Positions 1 through 8,046 of a stretch of DNA of 64,000 nucleotides are shown here, piece after piece. The notes beneath the pieces were generated by a model. The model saw only the letters and a program-made list of their open reading frames with translations. It did not search any database and was not told where the DNA came from. The number at the start of each line of letters is the position of its first letter. Position 1 is the first letter of the stretch. The translations under genes were made by a program, and so were the position numbers. Source of the DNA: Sphingopyxis bauzanensis (lineage in GTDB: Bacteria > Pseudomonadota > Alphaproteobacteria > Sphingomonadales > Sphingomonadaceae); the NCBI RefSeq assembly GCF_002205675.1, contig NZ_NISK01000004.1:372001-436000 (forward strand), given 5' to 3'.

Positions 1-1
1 G

Positions 2-370
2 GCCGAGGAGATGGTGCGTGCGATGGAGCATGTCGTCGGGCCGCAGCGCGCGATCGCGACCGTCTGCATCGGCCCCAACGACAATATGGAAATGCGCCGC
101 AAGGAAATTGCTGACTCGATTCGCCAGGTCGATGAAGGCCGCGGCGTCGTCATGCTGACCGACCTGTTCGGCGGCACCCCGTCGAACCTGGCCATCAGCC
201 TGCTCGAATCGGGGCGCACCGAAGTGATCGCCGGGGTCAATCTGCCGATGCTGATCCGGCTGGAAAGCGCGCGCAAGTCGATGGAACTGCGCGCCGCGGT
301 GATCGCGGCGAAGGAAGCCGGGCAGAAATATATTTCGGTTGCCTCCGAAATGCTGGGGGTTGGTTCGTGA
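2..370 (+). CDS. PTS EIIA, mannose/fructose family (5' partial)
   Basis: C-terminal part of an EIIA-Man-type phosphocarrier. The frame stays open to the left window edge, and the ATG at position 11 is internal because the family's N-terminal strand and phosphorylated histidine are absent. The segment LTDLFGGTPSN is characteristic of EIIA-Man. The stop overlaps the HPr start by four bases (GTGA). In alphaproteobacteria an EIIA-Man/HPr pair without a sugar permease usually belongs to the HprK-linked regulatory PTS, so a regulatory rather than sugar-transport role is inferred. HprK itself would lie upstream, outside the window. Confidence 0.9.
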   Translation, partial: AEEMVRAMEHVVGPQRAIATVCIGPNDNMEMRRKEIADSIRQVDEGRGVVMLTDLFGGTPSNLAISLLESGRTEVIAGVNLPMLIRLESARKSMELRAAVIAAKEAGQKYISVASEMLGVGS

Positions 371-645
371 CCGCGGTTTCGGAGACCGTCGAGATCACCA
401 ACCAGCGCGGCCTCCACGCGCGCGCCAGCGCCAAATTCGTCACCTTTGTCAGCCGCCTGCCCGAAACGGTGGCGGTCGAGGTCGAAAAGGGCGGATCGCG
501 CGTCAACGGCACATCGATCATGGGCCTGATGATGCTGGGCGCCGCGAAAGGCGATACGATAACGATCCACACCAGCGGCGACGGCGCCGATGCCGCGCTG
601 CTCAAGCTGGTCGGGCTGGTCAAGGACAGCTTCGGCGAGGATTGA
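367..645 (+). CDS. ptsH: HPr family phosphocarrier protein
   Basis: Small (92 aa) phosphocarrier that passes phosphate from enzyme I to EIIA-type proteins. The active-site histidine is His17 in the motif GLHARASAKF, and the regulatory serine site is Ser50 in VNGTSIMGLM, so both the PEP-dependent and the HPr-kinase sites are kept. The GTG start overlaps the stop of the EIIA gene, which indicates translational coupling. Length and both motifs are typical of HPr. Retention of the serine fits the HprK-controlled PTS of alphaproteobacteria. Confidence 0.93.
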   Translation: MTAVSETVEITNQRGLHARASAKFVTFVSRLPETVAVEVEKGGSRVNGTSIMGLMMLGAAKGDTITIHTSGDGADAALLKLVGLVKDSFGED

Positions 646-649
646 CCGG

Positions 650-1462
650 ATGACCGGTCGCCGCTCCCAAATCGAAAGTCTCTCCAACCCGCTGATCAAG
701 CGGATGCGCTTGTTGCGCGAGAAACGCCATCGCCGCGCCGAGGGACTGTTCCTGGCCGAAGGGCTGCGCATCGCGACCGAGGCGCGCGAGGCGGGGGTTC
801 TGCCGTTGTGGCTGTTTCTCGGGCCGGAAGGCGACGCACATCCGCTCGCCGCGGCGCTGGTTGCCGACACGCTGTCCGCGGGCGGCGAAGCGATCGACAC
901 GACCCCCGCGATCCTCTCCAAATTGTCGGGCAAGGACAATGCCCAGACCGTTGTCGGCATCTACGCCGAACCCAAAACCACTCTCGCCGATCTCGACCGC
1001 AGCACCGCACCGATCTGGCTCGTTGCCGAGCGCCTGCGCGACCCCGGCAATCTCGGTACGATGCTGCGCACCGGCGATGCGGTCGGCGCGGGCGGGCTGA
1101 TCCTGCTCGACGAGAGCACCGATCCCTATGCGGTCGAGGCGGTGCGCGCGAGCATGGGGGCAATCTTTACGCAAGCGCTGGTGCAGGCGCGCTGGGACGA
1201 GTTCCTGCCCTGGCTGCGGCAGGAGCCAGGGCAGCTCGTCGCGACGTGGCTCGGCGATGACACGCAGGATTATCAGGCGGTGCGCTATACGGCGCCGACC
1301 TTCATCCTCACCGGCAATGAATCGCAAGGAATGCCGCCCGCCTATGCTGCCGCCGCCGACGTGCGCGTGAAGATGCCCATGCTGGGCAAGGCCGACAGCC
1401 TGAACGCTGCGGTCGCGACTGCGGTGATGGCGTATGAGGTGCTGAACCAGCGACGACGCTGA
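650..1462 (+). CDS. TrmH/SpoU family RNA 2'-O-ribose methyltransferase
   Basis: 270 aa. SPOUT-fold methyltransferase that probably modifies 23S rRNA or tRNA. An N-terminal substrate-binding part (about 1-100, with NPLIKRMRLL near the start) precedes the SpoU domain. The three knot motifs are visible: RDPGNLGTMLRTGDA, ILTGNESQGMP and DSLNAAVATAV. I chose the ATG at 650, four bases after the HPr stop, because the longer frame starting at 590 runs through the HPr coding sequence. The exact nucleotide target cannot be read from the sequence. Confidence 0.88.
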   Translation: MTGRRSQIESLSNPLIKRMRLLREKRHRRAEGLFLAEGLRIATEAREAGVLPLWLFLGPEGDAHPLAAALVADTLSAGGEAIDTTPAILSKLSGKDNAQTVVGIYAEPKTTLADLDRSTAPIWLVAERLRDPGNLGTMLRTGDAVGAGGLILLDESTDPYAVEAVRASMGAIFTQALVQARWDEFLPWLRQEPGQLVATWLGDDTQDYQAVRYTAPTFILTGNESQGMPPAYAAAADVRVKMPMLGKADSLNAAVATAVMAYEVLNQRRR

Positions 1463-1526
1463 ACCGTGGACGGCATTTCTGTTCAGCCGCCCGCCAACAT
1501 CATGCTATTATCAAAACCCTCTCTTC

Positions 1527-1608
1527 CTGTTCGCATCGAGCGACGTCGAGTTGCCTTTCGACCTTGCACGATGCCGACGGGTGTCTCGACTTCGCTCGAC
1601 ACGAACGG
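1527..1608. repeat. Intergenic imperfect palindrome, family 1 (copy A)
   Basis: Two inverted arms, GTTCGCATCGAGCGACGTCG and GTCTCGACTTCGCTCGACAC, are separated by a short spacer in the leader of the META lipoprotein gene. Related sequences recur at 7908, 11663 (half copy), 29039, 45034 and 58691. Confidence 0.6.
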
Positions 1609-1624
1609 AGTAAAGGAGCTTGTG

Positions 1625-2335
1625 ATGATCCGCATGTTGCCCCTGCTCACCCTTCCCGCGCTCGCCGCCTGCGCGCCCGCGACCCAATCGCCGCCGCAGA
1701 GCCCCGGCGGAGCTCCCGCCGCCGCCTATCTGGCGCTCGGCACCGAGCCGGGCTGGACGCTCGAGATCACCCCGGCGCGGCTCAACTATGACGGCGACTA
1801 TGGCTCGACCAAGATCATGGTGCCGAACCCTGGCGCCAAACCGTCGCTGAACGGCCGCACCTATGTTACCGACCGGCTATCGGTGGTGATCAAGACCGCG
1901 CCGTGCAGCGACGGGATGAGCGATCGCCGCTTTGCCGATACGGTGCGCGTCGTTGCCGGCGGCAAGACGCTGCAAGGCTGCGGCGGCAAGATCCTGCCCC
2001 CCAACACGCTCGCCGGAACGAGCTGGATCTTTGTGTCGATCGGCGGGGTCGCGGTGGCGAAGGATCGGCCGACGTCTCTCCAGTTTGACGGCGCGCGGCT
2101 GAGCGGTAGCGCGGGGTGCAACCGCTTTTCGGGGGGTTATGCGGCCGCGGACGGCAATCTGACCGCGGGGCCGCTGATGGCAACCGAGATGGCCTGTCCC
2201 GGTCCGGGCATGACGCAGGAAGCGACGTTCTTCCTATTGATGGCGGCGCCGGTCAGCCTGACTTTTACCGATGACGGGTCGCTGATCTTGACCGGGAGCG
2301 AAGGGCGGACGGCGGTCTTGAAGCGGGTGATCTAA
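1625..2335 (+). CDS. META domain-containing lipoprotein
   Basis: 236 aa. The leader ends in a lipobox (LAAC, lipidated Cys16), so a membrane-anchored periplasmic protein is predicted. The first half (about 40-125) resembles the COG3650 'predicted membrane protein' domain (GTEPGWTLEI...). The second half (from LAGTSWIFVSIGG) is a META/HslJ domain with the typical GCNRFSGGY segment. The start is set at ATG 1625 because GGAG at 1615-1618 sits seven bases upstream; a GTG directly before it is also possible. META proteins are linked to envelope stress and drug tolerance in E. coli HslJ, but the role here is unknown. Confidence 0.82.
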   Translation: MIRMLPLLTLPALAACAPATQSPPQSPGGAPAAAYLALGTEPGWTLEITPARLNYDGDYGSTKIMVPNPGAKPSLNGRTYVTDRLSVVIKTAPCSDGMSDRRFADTVRVVAGGKTLQGCGGKILPPNTLAGTSWIFVSIGGVAVAKDRPTSLQFDGARLSGSAGCNRFSGGYAAADGNLTAGPLMATEMACPGPGMTQEATFFLLMAAPVSLTFTDDGSLILTGSEGRTAVLKRVI

Positions 2336-2367
2336 AGCCCGTCCATTTATTCTGTTCGTGGGTTCGG

Positions 2368-3723
2368 TTACTCACCCGCGTCGTTGACCGCCGCCGGCGC
2401 CGCCGCCAGCTTCGCGAGCGGGCGCGCCGCCTGTTCGACGACCGGCAGCACGGCAATTTCCTTGTCGCCCGTCTCGATATCGAGCGCCTCGAATCGCTTC
2501 GCCTGCGTCAGCACCTGCGATTCGAAGCTGCCGACAAAGGCGTTGTACGCGCCGGTCGCCTGGTCGAGATTGCGCCCGACCTTGGCGATGTGCGACCCCA
2601 TCACCGACATGCGCGCGTACAGCTCCTTGCCGAGAGCGGCGATCTCGCGCGCCTGATTGGCGAGCTTTTCCTGCCGCCACACCGCCGCGACGGTTCGCGC
2701 TATTGCGATAAGGTTGGTCGGGGTCGCGAGCAGCACCTTGCGCTCGAACGCATAGTCCCACAGCGTCGGATCCTGATCGAGCGCCGCGGCGAGGAAATGT
2801 TCGCCCGGCACAAACATCACGACAAAATCGGGGGTGTCGTCGAACTGGTTCCAATAGGCCTTGGCGCCCAGCGTGTTGACATGCGCCTTCATTGCCGTCG
2901 CGTGGGCGACGAGATGCAGCGCTTTCTCGCGCTCCTCGACCGCGCCGAACGCATCCTGATAGGCGTTGAGCGATACTTTGGCGTCAATCACCAAGCTCTG
3001 CCCGCCCGGCACCTTGACGACGACATCGGGGCGCAGTCGGCCGCCGTCGCCATCGGTCACGCTGACCTCGGTCTGGAAATCGGCATGTTCGGACAGGCCG
3101 CAGCTTTCGAGGACGTTCTTGAGCTGCTGCTCGCCCCAGCGCCCGCGCGCCTTGGGCGCGTTGCGCAGCGCGTTGACCAGCTTCGCCGCCTCGCTCGACA
3201 CGCGTTCGGTGCCTTCGCGCATCGCCGCGATCTGGCCGTGGAGCAGGCCAAAAGCGTCGCGCCGCTCGGCCTCGACCTTGCCGACCGCTTCCTCATATTT
3301 CTGGAGCCGCTCGTGGACGGGCGACAGCAGCGCCTTCAGATTCTGTCCGGCGGTCGCTTCGCTTTCCTTGAAGCGTGCCTCGGCACGTTCGAGGAACGCC
3401 TTTTGCGCGCCGTCGAGCATCACCTGCCCGACTTCGCGGAACTGCGTCGTGAGCGCCGCCTGTGCATCCTTCAGTTGCGCGATCTGGGCGTCATGCGCGG
3501 CGTCGCGCGCGCGCTGTTCGCTGAGCAGCGAGGCGAGCTGGATGTCGGCTGCCTTGCGTGCCTCGGCCTCGGCGGTCAGGTCGGTGACCGCAACCTTGAA
3601 CCGCTCGGACAACCCGTCGCGTTCAGCCTTGAGCGCGCCCGATTGGCGACCGGCGAAAAGCCAGCCGATCAGACTGCCGATGGCGAGGGCGACAAGGGCG
3701 ATGAGAAGCGACATTCCATCCAT
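2368..3723 (-). CDS. rmuC: DNA recombination protein RmuC
   Basis: 451 aa. An N-terminal membrane helix (about 5-23) is followed by a long coiled coil (about 30-160) and the conserved RmuC domain with its nuclease-like fold (LRNAPKARGRWGEQQL, then VIDAKVSLNAYQDA and the FVPGEHFLAAALDQ segment). RmuC proteins limit inversions and rearrangements at short inverted repeats. The ATG at 3723 is used; a second ATG three codons later is equally possible. It converges on the META lipoprotein gene and looks monocistronic. Confidence 0.92.
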   Translation of the reverse strand: MDGMSLLIALVALAIGSLIGWLFAGRQSGALKAERDGLSERFKVAVTDLTAEAEARKAADIQLASLLSEQRARDAAHDAQIAQLKDAQAALTTQFREVGQVMLDGAQKAFLERAEARFKESEATAGQNLKALLSPVHERLQKYEEAVGKVEAERRDAFGLLHGQIAAMREGTERVSSEAAKLVNALRNAPKARGRWGEQQLKNVLESCGLSEHADFQTEVSVTDGDGGRLRPDVVVKVPGGQSLVIDAKVSLNAYQDAFGAVEEREKALHLVAHATAMKAHVNTLGAKAYWNQFDDTPDFVVMFVPGEHFLAAALDQDPTLWDYAFERKVLLATPTNLIAIARTVAAVWRQEKLANQAREIAALGKELYARMSVMGSHIAKVGRNLDQATGAYNAFVGSFESQVLTQAKRFEALDIETGDKEIAVLPVVEQAARPLAKLAAAPAAVNDAGE

Positions 3724-3791
3724 CAGCGGAACATAGGACGAACGCCGCCCCGCTGGCTAGCCCGTAATTGCCCGCGCCGCCAATTGCCCGG

Positions 3792-4235
3792 TCAGAGCAA
3801 ATCGCTCGAAACATCGAGTTCGCGCACCCGGCGTTTTTGCCGCGCCGCATCTACCAGCCGCCGCATCTCCTCGCGGCGCTCGGCGGCGCGCTCGATATAG
3901 GGCATGACCAGCGCGCCCTTGCGCGTCGTCTCGTCGCTCGAATCGATGCCGACCGTACCGATCCCAGCCCATTGGCTGATCATGGTGAAATCCATCCGCA
4001 CGTCCTTGACGCGGTACAGCTCGATTTCGTCGATGCTTTTGACGAAAATGCCCTTGCGCAGGATCAGCCGGTCCTCGGTCAATTCATAGGTGACGTCGAG
4101 AAAGCGGATCCACTGGACGAGTATGATCAGGAAGCCGATGCCGACGAGGCACAGGAGCAAGGTCAGCCACCCGAGCAGCGTTCCGCGCAGCCAGCCCCAG
4201 GTCGAGGAACGAAAGCGGTCGAGGACTTCAGGCAT
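3792..4235 (-). CDS. PH domain-containing membrane protein (bPH2 type)
   Basis: 147 aa. A hydrophobic hairpin (about 17-45) is followed by a bacterial PH-like domain (VTYELTEDRLILRKGIF, then the IELYRVKDV motif), as in YdbS/YdbT-like proteins. The C-terminal tail is basic and helical (REEMRRLVDAARQKRR). The family is membrane-associated and of unknown function. It lies 15 bases downstream of the six-helix membrane protein and in the same direction, so the two probably share a transcript. Confidence 0.8.
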   Translation of the reverse strand: MPEVLDRFRSSTWGWLRGTLLGWLTLLLCLVGIGFLIILVQWIRFLDVTYELTEDRLILRKGIFVKSIDEIELYRVKDVRMDFTMISQWAGIGTVGIDSSDETTRKGALVMPYIERAAERREEMRRLVDAARQKRRVRELDVSSDLL

Positions 4236-4250
4236 GGGCGTCTCCTTCGT

Positions 4251-4823
4251 TCAGATGAGATAGATCACAACATAGCGCGCGACCAGCAGCGACAGGATCG
4301 CGATACTCCAGCGGCGATCCTTCACGACCATCGCGGCCGCCATCAGCGCCACGAGAACGAGGGTCATGATCCACGCGATCGGGCGCGCCAGACTTGCCGC
4401 CAGATCGGGGAGCGACAGATAGTAGCCCAGCTGCGCCACCAGCAGCACGAGCAACAACCCCAGCACGATCCGCCGGACGCGGAAATAATGGACGTCGAGA
4501 TTGCCAAACCCTTCGGGATGCGAGGGAAAGACCAAGCGCGCCGCGAGGAAATACACGCTGGCAAAGGCGGCGACCGCCATCAGCGTGGTGGTCGACACCG
4601 CGATGCTGGTGCGCGCGACCCACGCCGCGCTCCAGAAGGACAGGAGGTCGAGCATCACAAAGATCGCGAGCAGCGGTGTCAGCCAGCCGATCGAAAACGT
4701 CTCGCGCTCCGCCTGCGCCGCAAAGCGCACCTCGAGCGCGCGGCCCAATCCGCCGAGCAGCTCGACCATCGAGAGGCCGAGCAGCAGGCTGTAAAGCACG
4801 AAGACGAATTCAAAATCGCTCAT
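4251..4823 (-). CDS. Hypothetical six-helix membrane protein
   Basis: 190 aa with six clear membrane segments, beginning FVFVLYSLLLGLSMVELLGG and ending in a hydrophobic helix at the extreme C-terminus. I recognise no family. The start ATG at 4823 overlaps the stop of the upstream zinc-motif gene (ATGA), so the pair is translationally coupled. The longer open frame upstream runs through that neighbour and is not the gene. Function unknown; the context is an envelope-associated cluster. Confidence 0.78.
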   Translation of the reverse strand: MSDFEFVFVLYSLLLGLSMVELLGGLGRALEVRFAAQAERETFSIGWLTPLLAIFVMLDLLSFWSAAWVARTSIAVSTTTLMAVAAFASVYFLAARLVFPSHPEGFGNLDVHYFRVRRIVLGLLLVLLVAQLGYYLSLPDLAASLARPIAWIMTLVLVALMAAAMVVKDRRWSIAILSLLVARYVVIYLI

Positions 4824-5296
4824 GCTGTGCCCCATTCCTCGGGCAATATTGCGCGATACGCCTCGACCCCCGGACCGCCGCCGACGACCATGCCCTGTGT
4901 CAGCAGCCAGTAGTGGCGGACGATCTCGGCCTGTTGCTCCAGTCCGTATCGTTCGAGCAGCCAGCCGGGCTTGAGGCTGTAGCTGTACGTCGCGAACGGG
5001 TGGCGCATCAGCACCAGATACCAGCGCCCACGCGTTTGCGCCTGCCAGACATGCGTCATTTCGTGGACGAACAGCCCTTGCAGCCGCTGCGACGCGGCGC
5101 TGAAATCGTCGCAATAGAGCTCGCCATGCGGGTTGAAATGCAGGCTGCCCATCGGCGCCATCACAACGCCGCGCGGCTGGAAGAATATCCATTTGTGATG
5201 GCAGATGCGGACGAGGTCATAAGCAATCGCGTCGCCGAACACGGTCCGGGCGAGCGCTATTTCGCCGCTGGTCAGGGGGCGCGAGGTGCGCGGCAC
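4820..5296 (-). CDS. Zinc-peptidase-like protein ('vgr-related' type) with HEMTH motif
   Basis: 158 aa. A HExxH zinc motif (HEMTH, residues 78-82) follows a segment rich in aromatic residues and histidine, and the protein ends soon after a conserved SLKPGWLLERYGLEQQAEI stretch. Similar short alphaproteobacterial proteins are often labelled 'vgr related protein'; no Vgr spike architecture is visible, so that label says little. No signal peptide is seen, and proteolytic activity is unproven. The gene is coupled by ATGA to the downstream membrane protein. Confidence 0.7.
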   Translation of the reverse strand: MPRTSRPLTSGEIALARTVFGDAIAYDLVRICHHKWIFFQPRGVVMAPMGSLHFNPHGELYCDDFSAASQRLQGLFVHEMTHVWQAQTRGRWYLVLMRHPFATYSYSLKPGWLLERYGLEQQAEIVRHYWLLTQGMVVGGGPGVEAYRAILPEEWGTA

Positions 5297-5302
5297 CCGC
5301 GC

Positions 5303-5833
5303 TTACTTCTTGGCTGCGTCCGGCGCCGCCTTGTCTTCGCCATGCCCCATTGCGTCATGGTCCATCGCCGCTTCGCCACCCGCCGCGCCATCGGCCGGCT
5401 TGATCACCATGTCGAACAGGATGCGTTCATTGTTGTTGTTGGTGAACACAAACGCCATCGGCAGCTTGCCTGCACGTACCGCAGCGCCGTTGATGCCCCA
5501 GATCATTAGATGCTTGCCGCCCTGCTTGAACACCAGCTCGCCCTTGGCCGGGACAGCGGCGCGTGCCAGTGGCTTCATCGTCATCATGCCGTTTTCGCGC
5601 ACGCTTTCGTGCATTTCGACCCGCTGCGCGAGGTCGGCGGTCACCGCGACCAGTTCGACCGGCTGCGGCCCGCCCTGAACCCGGAAATAGCCGACGGCGG
5701 GGCGATCAGGGGTGGCACCCATCACGATATGGCCGCTGACGACATTGAGCGGCTTGGCCGCGCCCAGCTTTTCCCCGCACGCCGTCATAGTGAGCGCGGT
5801 AGCGGCGAGGGCGGCAATGGCAAAAGGTTTCAT
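5303..5833 (-). CDS. PCu(A)C copper chaperone lipoprotein
   Basis: 176 aa. The leader ends in a lipobox (MTAC, Cys19). The copper site is complete and exactly spaced: His75-x10-Met86-x21-His108-x-Met110, the H-x10-M-x21-H-x-M signature of PCu(A)C proteins that deliver Cu(I) to cytochrome oxidase in the periplasm. The C-terminal 25 residues add a Met/His-rich tail (AAMDHDAMGHGED) that may bind more copper. ATG 5833 is chosen because it begins the lipoprotein signal; the open frame upstream has no signal character. It is divergent from dnaK. Confidence 0.92.
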   Translation of the reverse strand: MKPFAIAALAATALTMTACGEKLGAAKPLNVVSGHIVMGATPDRPAVGYFRVQGGPQPVELVAVTADLAQRVEMHESVRENGMMTMKPLARAAVPAKGELVFKQGGKHLMIWGINGAAVRAGKLPMAFVFTNNNNERILFDMVIKPADGAAGGEAAMDHDAMGHGEDKAAPDAAKK

Positions 5834-5890
5834 TTCGGGAGGACTCCGTGACGGTGCATGATTTCGCATCCCCGATAAGCCTTCAAAGCC

Positions 5891-5918
5891 CTTGTGCCAA
5901 GGATTAGCGCACCTATAT
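5891..5918 (+). promoter_or_regulatory. Predicted RpoH (sigma-32) promoter of dnaK
   Basis: CTTG (5891-5894), exactly 17 bases, then CCTATAT (5912-5918). This fits the alphaproteobacterial heat-shock consensus CTTG-N17-CYTATNT and lies about 70 bases before the dnaK start. The match is read directly; use by RpoH is inference. Confidence 0.75.
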
Positions 5919-5986
5919 CGCGCCCAGAACCCCATGTCAGGCGTGCCTTTTCAGGGCGCCGCAGAAGCAACAAGGACGAGTAACAA

Positions 5987-7894
5987 ATGGCAAAAGTGAT
6001 CGGGATCGACCTCGGCACCACCAACAGCTGTGTCGCGGTGATGGAAGGCGGCAAGCCCAAGGTTATCGAAAATGTCGAAGGCACGCGGACGACGCCGTCG
6101 ATCGTGGCCTTTGCCAAGGATGGCGAACGCCTGATCGGCCAGCCGGCCAAGCGCCAGGCGGTCACCAACCCCGAAAACACCGTGTTCGCAGTGAAGCGCC
6201 TGATCGGCCGCCGCTTCGACGATCCGATCACCAAGAAGGACACCGAGCTCGTCCCTTACACGATCGTCAAGGGCACCAACGGCGACGCGTGGGTCAAGGC
6301 AGGCGGCGAGGATTATTCGCCTTCGCAGATTTCCGCCTTCATCCTGCAGAAGATGAAGGAAACCGCCGAGAGCTATCTGGGCGAAACCGTGACGCAGGCG
6401 GTGATCACTGTTCCCGCCTACTTCAACGACGCGCAGCGGCAGGCGACCAAGGATGCCGGCAAGATCGCCGGCCTTGAAGTCCTGCGCATCATCAACGAGC
6501 CGACCGCGGCAGCGCTCGCCTACGGCCTCGACAAGACCGAGAACAAAACGATCGCGGTCTATGACCTCGGCGGCGGCACCTTCGACATCTCGATCCTCGA
6601 GGTGGGTGATGGCGTGTTCGAAGTGAAGTCGACCAACGGCGACACCTTCCTGGGCGGCGAAGATTTCGACAGCAAGGTCGTCGAATTCCTCGCCGATACC
6701 TTCAAGAAAGACGAAGGCATTGACCTGCGCGGCGACAAGCTCGCGCTCCAGCGCCTGAAGGAAGCCGCCGAAAAGGCGAAGATCGAGCTGTCGTCGGCGG
6801 CAACGACCGAGGTCAACCTGCCCTTCATCACCGCCGACGCCAACGGGCCGAAGCATCTGGTCAAGACGATCACGCGCGCCGACCTCGAAAAGCTGGTCGA
6901 AGAGCTGGTCAAGCGCACGCTGGAACCCTGCAAGAAGGCGATCAAGGACGCCGGCATTTCGGCGAGCGCGATCGACGAAGTGGTGCTCGTCGGCGGCATG
7001 ACCCGCATGCCGCGGGTGCGCGAAGTCGTGAAGGACTTCTTTGGCAAGGAACCACACACCGGCGTGAACCCCGATGAAGTCGTCGCAATCGGCGCCGCGA
7101 TCCAGGCCGGCGTGCTGCAGGGCGACGTCAAGGACGTGCTGCTGCTCGACGTGACCCCGCTGTCGTTGGGTATCGAGACGCTGGGCGGCATCATGACCAA
7201 GATGATCGACCGCAACACGACGATCCCGACTAAAAAGTCGCAGGTCTATTCGACCGCTGACGACAACCAGTCGGCGGTGACGATCCGCGTGTTCCAAGGC
7301 GAGCGCGAAATGGCGCAGGACAACAAGATGCTCGGCCAGTTCGACCTGGTCGGCATTCCCCCCGCCCCGCGCGGCGTGCCGCAGATCGAAGTGACCTTCG
7401 ACATCGACGCCAATGGCATCGTGTCGGTTCACGCCAAGGACAAGGGCACCGGCAAGGAACAGCAGATCAAGATCCAGGCCAGCGGCGGCCTCAGTGACGC
7501 GGACATCGACCAGATGGTCAAGGACGCCGAGCAGTTCGCCGAAGAGGACAAGGTGCGCCGCGAAGCTGCCGAAGCGAAGAACAACGCCGAAAGCCTGATC
7601 CACTCGACCGAACGCCAGCTCGTCGAGCATGGCGACAAGGTTGACGCTGCGCTGAAGGCCGAAATCGAAGCGGCGGTGGCCGAAGCCAAGACCGCGGTCG
7701 AAGGCGGCGACAGCGCCGCGATGACCGAAAAGAGCCAGGCACTTGCGCAGGTCGCGATGAAGCTGGGCCAGGCGATTTACGAGAAGGAACAGCAGGCCGC
7801 CGCGTCCCCCGGCGCCGACGATGCTGGCGAGGCAAAGACCGACGAAGATGTCGTCGATGCCGAATTCTCCGAAGTCGAAGACGACAAGAAATAA
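5987..7894 (+). CDS. dnaK: Molecular chaperone DnaK (Hsp70)
   Basis: 635 aa, the usual length. The actin-like ATPase domain shows [13 protein letters not shown] at the start, the phosphate-2 segment [13 protein letters not shown] and the adenosine loop [11 protein letters not shown]. The substrate-binding domain (from about 390) and a helical lid follow, and the protein ends in the acidic cytosolic tail [14 protein letters not shown], close to the canonical EEV(D)-like ending. Start ATG 5987 follows an AAGGACGAG ribosome site. It works with DnaJ, the next gene, and GrpE, which is not in this window. Confidence 0.98.
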   Translation: MAKVIGIDLGTTNSCVAVMEGGKPKVIENVEGTRTTPSIVAFAKDGERLIGQPAKRQAVTNPENTVFAVKRLIGRRFDDPITKKDTELVPYTIVKGTNGDAWVKAGGEDYSPSQISAFILQKMKETAESYLGETVTQAVITVPAYFNDAQRQATKDAGKIAGLEVLRIINEPTAAALAYGLDKTENKTIAVYDLGGGTFDISILEVGDGVFEVKSTNGDTFLGGEDFDSKVVEFLADTFKKDEGIDLRGDKLALQRLKEAAEKAKIELSSAATTEVNLPFITADANGPKHLVKTITRADLEKLVEELVKRTLEPCKKAIKDAGISASAIDEVVLVGGMTRMPRVREVVKDFFGKEPHTGVNPDEVVAIGAAIQAGVLQGDVKDVLLLDVTPLSLGIETLGGIMTKMIDRNTTIPTKKSQVYSTADDNQSAVTIRVFQGEREMAQDNKMLGQFDLVGIPPAPRGVPQIEVTFDIDANGIVSVHAKDKGTGKEQQIKIQASGGLSDADIDQMVKDAEQFAEEDKVRREAAEAKNNAESLIHSTERQLVEHGDKVDAALKAEIEAAVAEAKTAVEGGDSAAMTEKSQALAQVAMKLGQAIYEKEQQAAASPGADDAGEAKTDEDVVDAEFSEVEDDKK

Positions 7895-7907
7895 GCGTTA
7901 GGGCATG

Positions 7908-8019
7908 CCCTTCGAGACGCCATTTCGACAAGCTCAATGGCTCCTCAGGGCGAACGGTGTATCTTTATCCGTTCGCCCTGAGGAGGGACTGAGCGAAGTC
8001 CAAGGCCCGTCTCGAAGGG
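7908..8019. repeat. Large nested palindrome between dnaK and dnaJ, family 1 (copy B)
   Basis: The inner stem is perfect over 17 bp (7941-7957 with 7969-7985; loop of 11). The outer stem is perfect over 12 bp (CCCTTCGAGACG at 7908-7919 with 8008-8019). The middle part pairs imperfectly. The arms contain the family-1 words TTCGACAAGCTCA and CGTTCGCCCTGAG. It could act as an mRNA processing or attenuation structure between the two chaperone genes; no T-run follows, so it is not a classical terminator. Confidence 0.8.
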
Positions 8020-8046
8020 CTGCACCCTCAGGGGCATGAGCCGACC

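Noticed and set aside
5951..7630. 559-codon open frame antisense to dnaK
   Set aside because: Shadow frames antisense to dnaK are a well-known artefact of its codon use.
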